A stretch of DNA of 43,006 nt from Pirellula sp. (GTDB lineage Bacteria; Planctomycetota; Planctomycetia; Pirellulales; Pirellulaceae), in assembly GCA_021300015.1 (NCBI GenBank), contig JAJTFB010000022.1, positions 1-43,006 of the forward strand, written 5' to 3'. The notes under the pieces were generated by a model that had not been told where the DNA came from, did not search any database, and saw only the letters and a list, made by a program, of their open reading frames with translations. Both the position numbers and the translations under genes were made by a program. Position 1 is the first letter of the stretch; the number at the start of each line of letters is the position of its first letter. Below are positions 8,215 to 15,513 of this stretch, piece after piece.

Positions 8215-9357
8215 TCAAGTTTCCCATCGAATGACCGAGGATGGGTCGAATCGGTCGAGCCAGGTGGAAGTATGCCGGTCTATCTGCTTGGCGCAATGCT
8301 CGTAGACTTCGATCGGACCGCCGAAGGGGTCGGAAATATCGCCCTGATCCCCTGCGAGCATGAAGACTTTGTCGGCATATTCGGGCCACTGCGAGCACAG
8401 GATGCTACGGTGCCGAAATCCCATAACGAGCACCAAGTCGGCTTGTTCAACCATGTACTCTTGGATCGGGGTGCTTTGGTGGCTCTCGAGATTCAACCCA
8501 TAGTTTCGGATCGCTTGTCGGGCTCCACTCGAGGCAGGATCGCCCCCCATGGCGCTGACACCCGCAGAGGTCACGGCGATGGGGATCGAATCAGCGGTAC
8601 CACCGAATCGATCGAGGATTTTCTTTTGCATCAACGCGGCAGCCATTGGGGATCGGCAAGTGTTCCCGGTGCAAACCAACAGAACGAGCAACTGGGAAAG
8701 GGCCTGGAGCTGCTCGGGGACCAATACCCCAGGCACTACGATCCGACCGACGGTCCCATCGATCCCGACAACCGTCGGCGCTCCGATTCCATCGATCGAT
8801 CCGGTATCGATGACCACAAGCTCGACCTCGGTGGATTCGGGCAACTGCTTGACCTCCGTGATGACTCCCTGTTTGCTCTCTGGTTGTCTGCCCATCGGCA
8901 GTCCGCCGACCAGTGGTCCGGAAAAGAGTCGGGAGATGTATCCGAGTATTTCATTGCCCGGTTGCCAAAGCCGAACTTGGTGATCCTCGGTCTGGAGCCT
9001 ACGACGGGTCGAATCGCTCAAGCAATCGATGGTGCTCGCAGGCGAGCCGTTGCCGTGCTGGATAATCAACGGCCCAGGCCAAACCTTGCGCGCCAACCGC
9101 AAGGCTCCAGGGCTGAAGCTCGGGATAAAATCCGCAGATTCCTCGGCCGAGCGTGGGACTAGATAAAGTCCAGTCTGACCCGGCCCGCAGAAATTCCCCA
9201 ACGCTTCGACGGCTTGGCTTCGAAGCCCACTGGCAAGAGCGATGTAGCACGTGTCGGTTGGAACGACCACCAAGGCGCCTTCGGTCAAAGCCTGAACGGC
9301 TTGATGGATGAAGTCCGCAGGATCTTCGGATCTGCGCCAATCCAATACCTTTGCCAT
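8215..9357 (-). CDS. YrdC/Sua5-like domain fused to low-molecular-weight phosphatase (YwlE-type)
   Basis: 380 residues from the ATG at 9357 (AGAGGG upstream). Residues about 5-220 follow the YrdC/Sua5 fold: V-V-V-P-T-D-T-C-Y-I-A-L and W-P-G-P-L-I-I. However, the usual K-x-R-P substrate lysine/arginine motif is replaced by G-P-G-Q, and the T-S-A-N motif by G-G-L-P-M, so tRNA t6A synthesis is doubtful. Residues about 224-378 are a low-molecular-weight phosphatase with the P-loop C229-T-G-N-T-C-R235-S and a late S-D-P-F general-acid aspartate. Threonine after the catalytic cysteine and the second cysteine match the arginine phosphatase YwlE more than classical tyrosine phosphatases. No McsB arginine kinase is in the window. 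The gene is separated from rpiB by 141 nt. The fold call is firm; substrate specificity is inferred. Confidence 0.82.
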   Translation of the reverse strand: MAKVLDWRRSEDPADFIHQAVQALTEGALVVVPTDTCYIALASGLRSQAVEALGNFCGPGQTGLYLVPRSAEESADFIPSFSPGALRLARKVWPGPLIIQHGNGSPASTIDCLSDSTRRRLQTEDHQVRLWQPGNEILGYISRLFSGPLVGGLPMGRQPESKQGVITEVKQLPESTEVELVVIDTGSIDGIGAPTVVGIDGTVGRIVVPGVLVPEQLQALSQLLVLLVCTGNTCRSPMAAALMQKKILDRFGGTADSIPIAVTSAGVSAMGGDPASSGARQAIRNYGLNLESHQSTPIQEYMVEQADLVLVMGFRHRSILCSQWPEYADKVFMLAGDQGDISDPFGGPIEVYEHCAKQIDRHTSTWLDRFDPSSVIRWET

Positions 9358-9724
9358 CGGCTTTGCACCCTCTTGGAATTCCCTCTGATGCGATCTGCTC
9401 ACAGGCCCACATGGGCCTCCTCTGACCAGTCCACCAGGCCATTGTACGTCGAACAATCGGGATATTCTAACCGATTTGGCTCGTTCCCCTGAACCAGGGA
9501 CCTAGGCAAAAGTAGCCCGGACCCCATTTTGCAGGTAATCAAAACCGCCGGTTGCCTCAGGTTTTAAGAATGTCACCACCGAACACACCGAACACACGGA
9601 ATCAAACCCTTCTTTTTTCCGTGTATTCCGTGTATTCCGTGGTGGATGTCTTCCGCGTATTCCGTGGTGAATCCGCCTTCCGTGTGTTCCGTGTATTCCG
9701 TGGTGAATCTGTCTTCCGTGGTCG
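9358..9724. other. Intergenic region with no gene, mostly repeats
   Basis: 367 nt between the YrdC fusion start and the stop of the RimK remnant. I see no credible coding frame. The left part (9358-9570) would hold the promoter of the YrdC fusion but shows no clear -35/-10 pair. The right part is the repeat array at 9574-9723. Confidence 0.6.
9574..9723. repeat. CCACGGAACACACGG-type repeat array
   Basis: The left arm reads CACCACCGAACACACCGAAC followed by ACACGGAA. The right side carries many inverted copies of TTCCGTGTATTCCGTGTATT, TTCCGTGGTG and TTCCGTGTGTTCCGTG, so the whole can fold back on itself. Three blocks each end in CCGTGGTG with spacers (gatgtc, aatccgcc, aatctgtc). A single compact copy of the same family lies at 42574-42636. 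Elements of this kind are widespread in planctomycete-like genomes as I recall them. The array ends 1 nt before the RimK remnant's stop codon. Confidence 0.75.
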
Positions 9725-10532
9725 TCAAAAGGCCGGATCCCAGAAGAGCTTCTCAAGCACCACGCGAGCGATGTCGATATCGAGAGCCTTGGCCGTGGCC
9801 TTCCAGCCTGGGACTGCATTGACCTCAAGCACCACATCACGACCTTGGGGATCGGTAAGCAGATCCACACCAGCGATCCAGGCCCCGAGCGCTCGGGCGG
9901 CCTTGAAGGCGATCTGCATTTGCTCGAAGGTCGGCTCATGCGGCTCGGCCTTACCCCCTCGGGAAACGTTGGTTCTCCAGTCCCCTCGCCCAATTCGCTT
10001 GACACAAAACATCGTGTCGGCAATGACCAGCAATCGCAAGTCATAGCCTGGACCTTGCAGGAACTCCTGACAGTAAAGGACCGCCCGGAGTTGTTCGAGC
10101 GTGGTGAAGACCCGCCAAGCCATATCCGGATCGGTGACTCGCAAAATCCCCCGTCCGCGGGATCGCTAGCCCATGCTGGCGGACCGTCTCGAGCGTGAGC
10201 CATTTGTCGATGGCGATTTCCAACGCCCTAGGAGGATTGACCACCCGGAGCCCATTGCTTTGGGCCACATGCAGAGCGTTCATCCGGAAGATCGTCTGCT
10301 CGAGCGACCCGATCGGCATGGTTCGCACCATCAAGGCATGGCACGCGTTCGATTCGCTATCGGCACTTGCTGAAAAGTGACTCGATGGGCCCCCTCGGTA
10401 GGCGACCTGAAGATCCGCAAACGCAAGTGGCTTGATCGCCACGGGTTCGGGCCAGTGCCCAAGCCCCGCGGCTCGCTGCAAATCCCGACAGTACCAGCCC
10501 TCGCTTGCACCCAAATAGCCTAAGGTTTTCAT
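9725..10532 (-). pseudogene. RimK-family ATP-grasp ligase, frameshifted with an internal deletion
   Basis: The N-terminal part starts at the ATG at 10532 (M-K-T-L-G-Y-L-G) and contains V-R-T-M-P-I-G-S-L-E-Q and N-P-P-R-A-L-E-I-A-I-D-K, as in RimK/MptN-type alpha-L-glutamate ligases. This frame runs to about 10150. The C-terminal part continues in another frame from R-G-I-L-R-V-T-D-P-D through Y-D-L-R, R-T-N-V-S-R-G, G-V-D-L-L and V-L-E-V-N-A-V-P-G-W to the stop at 9725. That second frame has a TAG near 10167, so the two halves cannot be read as one protein. The roughly 33 residues expected between them, including the V-V-K-P-L-F-G ATP-binding lysine, are missing. Both a shift and a deletion near 10145-10166 are therefore needed. 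Its start overlaps the sulfatase stop (ATGA). A sequencing or assembly error could mimic the shift but hardly the missing block. Confidence 0.82.
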
Positions 10533-12022
10533 CGATCCGTTTTTCCAGATGGACGAATGCCTGTGCCTTTGGTCTGGGTCAGCGAATCGCCAAGTTCCTT
10601 TCGACCTGCTTGCGCCAGTTCCAAGAGCCGTGCGAGGACTTCCGGTTGGCTTGCTGCTAGATTGGTCGTCTCCCCGAGGTCCTGCCCTAGATGATAGAGC
10701 TCCGGTTCGGTGATTTTGCGGACTTTGGATTGTCCAGGTTTTCCGTCCGTGCCGAGTTTGTCCGGCACGATGCAATTGACATCGTGGGGTAGCATCAACT
10801 TCCAGTCCCCGCTTCGGATCGCTTGCAACTCCCCTTGTCGGAAGTAATGGTAGAAGACCTCGTGCGGGGAGGTCGCCCCGGGTTTGCATGCCAGCAGATC
10901 CGCGATGTCCAAGCCATCGATGGGATGTGGGGGGAGTTCGGCGCCAACGAAATTGGCGATGGTCGGGAGAATATCGATCGTCATGGCCGTGGCGTCTTGG
11001 ACCTTCCCCGCTGGGATTTGGCTGGGCCATTTGGCGAGCATCGGAACCCGCGTTCCACCCTCGTACACGGTTCCCTTCCCTTCGCGCAAAGGCCCCGCGC
11101 TGCCGGCATGGTCGCCGTAGGTCAGCCATGGCCCGTTGTCGCTCGTGAAGACGATCAGCGTGTTTTCTTCCAAAGCGTTGTCTTTCAGGAATCCGAGAAT
11201 GCGACCTACGACCGCATCGAATTCCTCCAGTACATCTCCATAGATCCCGCCGCCAGATTTGCCGCGAAAGCTCTCTGCTGCATAAAGCGGCACATGGGGG
11301 AAAGTGTGAGCAAAGTACAGAAAGAACGGCGAGTCTTTGGAGTCCTTGAGGAACTCGAGGGCAAAGTCGCTGTACTGCTCGGTCAGTCGGGATTGATCCA
11401 GCGCGTCGACATCCGGATCGATGATTTGATCGCCGCGAATCAAGGGGAGCTCGGGGAACGTTCCGGGCTTGACCACCGGTCCGTGCGGCCACATGTCGTT
11501 CGAGTAAGGGAGCCCTAGATAGCGATCGAATCCATGCTTGAGCGGCAGAAATTGAGGATGGTGCCCCAGGTGCCATTTCCCAACGGCGCAGGTCTTGTAC
11601 CCCTTGGACTTGAGCAACTCCGAGATGAGCACTTCGTCATCGTGAATCCCGTTCTTCGCAGCAGGACCCAGGGCGCCATGGATGCCGATCCGATTGGCAT
11701 AGCAACCCGTAAGCAAGCTTGCGCGCGAGGCGGAGCAGACCGGTTGCGAGGAATGGAAATCGGTGAACCTTACCCCCTGGCTTGCGATCGAATCGATGTT
11801 GGGGGTCTTCCATCGCTTTTGTCCGTAGCAACCCAAATCCCCGAACCCAAGATCATCGGCGAAGATCAAAACGATATTCGGCGAATTGGCTCTCTGTAAA
11901 TTGGTGGCCGGGCTGTCAGCACCCTCGGCCCACAGCGGCGAACTCGTCGCTCCGCATGCCAAGAGCCACAGAGCAAGCCAACGCAGGAGCAAATCGTATC
12001 GGAGGGTCGGATCGGGTCGCAT
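10529..12022 (-). CDS. Sulfatase (arylsulfatase A-like, formylglycine type)
   Basis: 497 residues with an N-terminal signal peptide (hydrophobic 11-32, cleavage near A-E-G-A). Metal-binding D56-D57 lie in I-F-A-D-D-L-G-F-G-D. The sulfatase signature C96-S-A-S-R100 provides the cysteine that becomes formylglycine. G-K-W-H-L-G-H and T-S-D-N-G-P complete the active site. It would hydrolyse sulfate esters, probably of algal polysaccharides, in the periplasm or outside the cell. A formylglycine-generating enzyme must be encoded elsewhere. An AGGGAGA ribosome binding site precedes the ATG at 12022. It lies 37 nt after DUF1501 and overlaps the RimK remnant by 4 nt, placing it in one operon with both. 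Exact substrate unknown. Confidence 0.93.
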   Translation of the reverse strand: MRPDPTLRYDLLLRWLALWLLACGATSSPLWAEGADSPATNLQRANSPNIVLIFADDLGFGDLGCYGQKRWKTPNIDSIASQGVRFTDFHSSQPVCSASRASLLTGCYANRIGIHGALGPAAKNGIHDDEVLISELLKSKGYKTCAVGKWHLGHHPQFLPLKHGFDRYLGLPYSNDMWPHGPVVKPGTFPELPLIRGDQIIDPDVDALDQSRLTEQYSDFALEFLKDSKDSPFFLYFAHTFPHVPLYAAESFRGKSGGGIYGDVLEEFDAVVGRILGFLKDNALEENTLIVFTSDNGPWLTYGDHAGSAGPLREGKGTVYEGGTRVPMLAKWPSQIPAGKVQDATAMTIDILPTIANFVGAELPPHPIDGLDIADLLACKPGATSPHEVFYHYFRQGELQAIRSGDWKLMLPHDVNCIVPDKLGTDGKPGQSKVRKITEPELYHLGQDLGETTNLAASQPEVLARLLELAQAGRKELGDSLTQTKGTGIRPSGKTDR

Positions 12023-12059
12023 CGCAGAGAAATCTCCCTATGGGTCAGTCGTCATGCCT

Positions 12060-13475
12060 TTAGGCGATCAAGTCAAAGAGCACGTTGCCGTGCACGTCGG
12101 TCAATCGCATGTCTCTCCCACCGAATCGGAATGTCGACCGGGTGTGATCCAAGCCCAGGCAGTAGAGCATCGTCGCGTGCAGGTCATGCATCTCGACCTT
12201 GCGTTCTACGGCCTTGTATCCAAACTCGTCGGTCGCTCCGTAGACGATCCCACCCTTGATTCCACCACCGGCGATCCAAATGGAAAACCCGAAGGGGTTA
12301 TGGTCCCGACCATCGGCCCCTTGGGCGAAGGGCGTGCGGCCGAATTCGCCGGCCCAGATCACCATGGTCGAATCGAGTAGGCCTCGCTGTTGAAGGTCTT
12401 CAAGGAGCGCGGCGATCGGCTGATCGACCGCTTTGGCATTTTGCTCGTGCCCTGCTTTCAAGCTTGCGTGCTGGTCCCATCGGTCGTGACCGACGCTCGG
12501 ACAAGTCAGTTGGATGAATCGAACTCCGCGTTCCACCAAGCGTCTGGCCATGAGGCATTCGCGTGCGAAGATCTTCGTCGGCCCGAACTCGTGGTCCAAA
12601 CCATACATTGTTTGCGTCGCGGCGGTCTCTTGCGAAATATCGCAAACCTGCGGCACGGCGGATTGCATTTTGAACGCCAGTTCGTAGTTGGCGATCGCCG
12701 ATTCGATCGCATCGTGCTGACCGAACCGCTCGATGGTTTGGCGATCGAGTTGACGGAGCAACTCGAGCTTATGCTGCTGCAATTGCGGGGTAGGTTCCAA
12801 AGGCCGAACGTTCGCAAGACTGTTTCCGCTGGGCCGCAGCACAGAGCCTTGGAAGGTCGCCGGCAGGAATCCGTTGCCGAAGCAATCCAGGCCACCGGGT
12901 GGGATGAGTCCTCCATTGAGTACGACATAACCGGGCAAGTCCTGGCACTCGGAGCCTAAGCCGTAGGTGACCCATGCCCCCATGCTTGGACGCCCCTGGA
13001 GTCCTGCACCGGTGTGCAAAAAGTAGTTCGCGGAGGTGTGCTCGGGGAACTTCGAAGTCATCGATCGGACCACCGCAAGCTTGTCGGCGTGCTTGGCGAT
13101 GTTGGGAAACAGCGAGCTGATCTCGGTTCCACTCTGACCGTGCTTATCGAATTTCCAAGGGCTTCCCAGGAGGGAGCCGTTGTTGTTGAACTGCGTCGGG
13201 GCGACTTCGAAGAGCTCGGCAGGATTCCTGCCGTTGTACTCGGTCAGCAAGGGTTTCGGGTCAAACGTGTCGACTTGCGAAGGCCCGCCGTCCATGTAGA
13301 GGAAAATAACGCTCTTGGCTTTGGGCGGAAAATGGTACTTGCGATCCAGAGCGGCCGGTTCTTGCAAGAGGGGTTCTTGGGCAGCCGAGCGCTCGGACTC
13401 CGAGAGCATGGCACTTAGGGCCACGGCCCCGAAGCCGTTGGCCGATTGGGTCAAAAATGCGCGACGATTTACCAT
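12060..13475 (-). CDS. DUF1501 protein with Tat-like signal
   Basis: 471 residues. The start N-R-R-A-F-L-T-Q-S-A-N-G-F-G resembles a Tat signal. The body has the family marks F-L-Y-M-D-G-G-P-S-Q-V-D-T-F-D-P-K-P, G-A-W-V-T-Y-G-L-G, E-F-G-R-T-P-F-A-Q and the closing L-H-A-T-M-L-Y-C-L-G-L-D-H. DUF1501 proteins are alkaline-phosphatase-superfamily-like exported proteins abundant in Planctomycetes. Their enzymatic role is not established, and they usually sit beside PSCyt1/DUF1553 or sulfatase genes, as here. The start overlaps the end of the AroE-like gene by 7 nt, so the two are coupled. Confidence 0.92.
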   Translation of the reverse strand: MVNRRAFLTQSANGFGAVALSAMLSESERSAAQEPLLQEPAALDRKYHFPPKAKSVIFLYMDGGPSQVDTFDPKPLLTEYNGRNPAELFEVAPTQFNNNGSLLGSPWKFDKHGQSGTEISSLFPNIAKHADKLAVVRSMTSKFPEHTSANYFLHTGAGLQGRPSMGAWVTYGLGSECQDLPGYVVLNGGLIPPGGLDCFGNGFLPATFQGSVLRPSGNSLANVRPLEPTPQLQQHKLELLRQLDRQTIERFGQHDAIESAIANYELAFKMQSAVPQVCDISQETAATQTMYGLDHEFGPTKIFARECLMARRLVERGVRFIQLTCPSVGHDRWDQHASLKAGHEQNAKAVDQPIAALLEDLQQRGLLDSTMVIWAGEFGRTPFAQGADGRDHNPFGFSIWIAGGGIKGGIVYGATDEFGYKAVERKVEMHDLHATMLYCLGLDHTRSTFRFGGRDMRLTDVHGNVLFDLIA

Positions 13476-14635
13476 TGCAAGTACTCTTCGAGTGATTCAC
13501 GAATCGAATCCAAGGGAGCTTCGTATCCGCTCCAAAATTCAAAATTGATGGCGTATTGATGCGTCAGAACTTCGATCTCCTCGATCCATCCAATTCCATG
13601 AGACTCGAGTTGTTCGATCCATCGCGATCGATCTTTGTTCGATTCGGTCCACCCGTTGGCGGGTGGTACAAAAATGGCAAACGGCTGCTGGACGAAATTT
13701 GCTGCTTTGAGCAACCGGTTTCGAGCTTGTGGGCTGCTGTTGGAAAGCGAATCGAAGCGCTCGATAATCAGGGCACGCAAGGGTCGGTCCTTCAGGACCA
13801 ACTCGTCCTCGCCGCTGTGCGAGGAATGCTCGGGGCTCTCGGGCTGCACCATGAGGTCAGCGCGCTGCGTGGAATCCTGAGCATTGCGATGCACGGGGTC
13901 GGACTCTAGGCTGAAGTTATTGCGCAAGGACGAGTTGTCAGGTAAAGACGAATCGGAGTGTGTGGTCAGATTAGGGGCTGTGGTCAGATCCGAGCGCTCC
14001 GTGTGAACTTGAGGGTTGGTGTGAGCTTGAGCATTGGCGGAGGCTTGAGAATGGGCCGAGAAGGGCTCACTGGAGGCTGCTGTGGATAGGACTTTGGCGT
14101 GCTTTAATGTTTCGTCAAAGCGCAGGACCGTGTAGTCGCCAGGAATGTCGACGAGTGCCAATTGCAGGGCGTTGGCAAGAGCCATGCTGCCGATCACCCC
14201 GATCGACTGCGGAGTAAACGAGTCATTGGAGTTTTGGGCATCCGGGGCGACTTGGGCCGAGACGGCTTGGGCGCAGATACGGTGGGTCAAGGCGCGGAGG
14301 ATCGCAGTGCTGATCGTCTCGTCGCCTGTCCATTGGTCGGATTCCCATTTGACGACTTGGACTTTACCCAAGGCCAAGGCGCGGGGAGAGATCGAGTCGA
14401 GGAACGGCTCGAGGCTCGTCTCGAACGGGGGAAGAATCGCGGCACCTGACATTCCCAAGGCTTGGATTCCACGAAAGGCCGTCTCGAAGAGTTCCGGCGG
14501 GACTTGGGAGGTAAAGAACCGCCAATCCAATTCCGCCTCTCGAGCCAGTCGGGTCATCACAAACTGCGTCGGATTGCCCCCGACTGGGTTGCCCAGACAG
14601 GCCACCAGGGGTTGCAGCACGCGATCCAAACTCAT
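13469..14635 (-). CDS. Shikimate-dehydrogenase-like protein, degenerate, with low-complexity insert
   Basis: 388 residues from the ATG at 14635; a TTG at 14686 is the alternative. I chose the ATG because shikimate dehydrogenases open a few residues before the G-x-P motif, here L-G-N-P-V-G-G-N-P. Residues 1-115 follow the AroE substrate domain (R-G-I-Q-A-L-G-M-S-G-A-A-I-L-P-P, then T-G-D-E-T). The catalytic lysine position of T-I-P-H-K is taken by L-P-P-F and the N-T-D aspartate by E-T-I, so normal catalysis is unlikely. Residues about 215-285 are rich in Ser, His, Asn and Thr and look disordered. The last 100 residues are unfamiliar. It is the first gene of the operon with DUF1501 and the sulfatase. 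The role is unknown; a pseudoenzyme is my inference. Confidence 0.6.
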   Translation of the reverse strand: MSLDRVLQPLVACLGNPVGGNPTQFVMTRLAREAELDWRFFTSQVPPELFETAFRGIQALGMSGAAILPPFETSLEPFLDSISPRALALGKVQVVKWESDQWTGDETISTAILRALTHRICAQAVSAQVAPDAQNSNDSFTPQSIGVIGSMALANALQLALVDIPGDYTVLRFDETLKHAKVLSTAASSEPFSAHSQASANAQAHTNPQVHTERSDLTTAPNLTTHSDSSLPDNSSLRNNFSLESDPVHRNAQDSTQRADLMVQPESPEHSSHSGEDELVLKDRPLRALIIERFDSLSNSSPQARNRLLKAANFVQQPFAIFVPPANGWTESNKDRSRWIEQLESHGIGWIEEIEVLTHQYAINFEFWSGYEAPLDSIRESLEEYLQW

Positions 14636-14886
14636 GCCTAGCTCACGGTCCTGAAGCTCGAGGAAACGGGCGATTTGAGGTCTCAACGGACCTCTATATT
14701 AACCGCATCGGACGGCTGGAACGCAACATCGCTTCGTATTTCGTGCATTTTCGGCGTCGAAATCCTTGGATTTGTGGATTTTGGGGGCAAGACAACTTAA
14801 AAAAGAGTCCCTAAAATGCCCTCTCTCGTCAGTCCCCCTGTCCAAGCGATCCCAAGATCCCCATCGATTAGAAAAACGGAAACACA
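14636..14886. promoter_or_regulatory. Divergent promoter region between the AroE-like gene and efp
   Basis: 251 nt separate two genes that point away from each other, so promoters for both should be here. An AT-rich patch (CTATATTAA, near 14692-14700) is the best -10-like sequence, but no well-spaced -35 is convincing. The efp leader is long and purine-poor, with A-rich stretches near 14798-14815 and 14868-14885. Confidence 0.4.
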
Positions 14887-15459
14887 GTGGCCACCTACAA
14901 AACCAGCGATCTGAAAAAAGGCTTAAAAGTACAAATCGACGGCGAACCCTACCTGCTGACCGAAGTCAACTTTGTCAAACCTGGCAAGGGCAATGCGTTG
15001 TACAAGTGCAAACTGAAGAACCTGATTCGCAATACCGTCTTGGATCGGACCCTCAAAGGTGGAGACGATCTCGAAGTCGCTGACGTCGAAGAACTCGAAA
15101 CCCAGTTCCTCTACAACCAAGCCGGCACGTTCGTTTTCATGGACAATGCAAGCTACGAGCAATACGAACTGACGGCCGAACAAGTCGACGACAATTGGAA
15201 GTACCTCAAAGAAGGGATGCCAGTTGCGATGGTGCTCTTCAACGGCAATCCGATCACCCTGACCCCACCTTCCCACGTGACCTTGAAAGTCACTGAGACC
15301 GAACCCGGAGTTCGCGGCGATACGGCGACGAGCGTGACCAAACCTGCCAAAACCGAGACCGGTGGGGAATTCCAGGTCCCAGGTTTCATCAAAGAAGGTA
15401 ATGTGATCAAGATCGATACGCGAACTGGCGATTATGTCGAACGCGTCAGCATGGATTAG
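14887..15459 (+). CDS. efp: Elongation factor P
   Basis: 190 residues, starting at a GTG. The usual three beta-barrel domains are present: residues 1-65 (K-P-G-K34-G-N at the tip), 66-127 and 128-190 with G-N-V-I-K-I-D-T-R-T-G-D-Y at the C-terminus. EF-P relieves ribosomes stalled on polyproline. Lys34 corresponds to the residue that is beta-lysylated in E. coli, but no epmA or epmB gene is visible in the window, so modification is uncertain. A slightly long linker (about residues 137-155, Thr/Lys-rich) joins domains 2 and 3. It is followed 54 nt later by the pcm gene on the same strand. Confidence 0.96.
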   Translation: MATYKTSDLKKGLKVQIDGEPYLLTEVNFVKPGKGNALYKCKLKNLIRNTVLDRTLKGGDDLEVADVEELETQFLYNQAGTFVFMDNASYEQYELTAEQVDDNWKYLKEGMPVAMVLFNGNPITLTPPSHVTLKVTETEPGVRGDTATSVTKPAKTETGGEFQVPGFIKEGNVIKIDTRTGDYVERVSMD

Positions 15460-15513
15460 GTTCCCTGAAGTCCAAACCGTTCCTGGCCTAGACCTAGGCT
15501 AAAGAGGCTTGCA

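Noticed and set aside
9574..9723. CRISPR array
   Set aside because: Units are short, irregular and partly inverted, with spacers of 2-8 nt and no cas genes. It is a structured intergenic repeat.
9502..10203. Frame reading through the repeat array into the RimK region
   Set aside because: Its product is mostly repeat-derived (N-T-R-N-T-R-K) and does not match either RimK half.
10533..11576. Long frame upstream of the RimK remnant
   Set aside because: It is a shadow of the sulfatase in another frame; only the part after 10532 resembles RimK.
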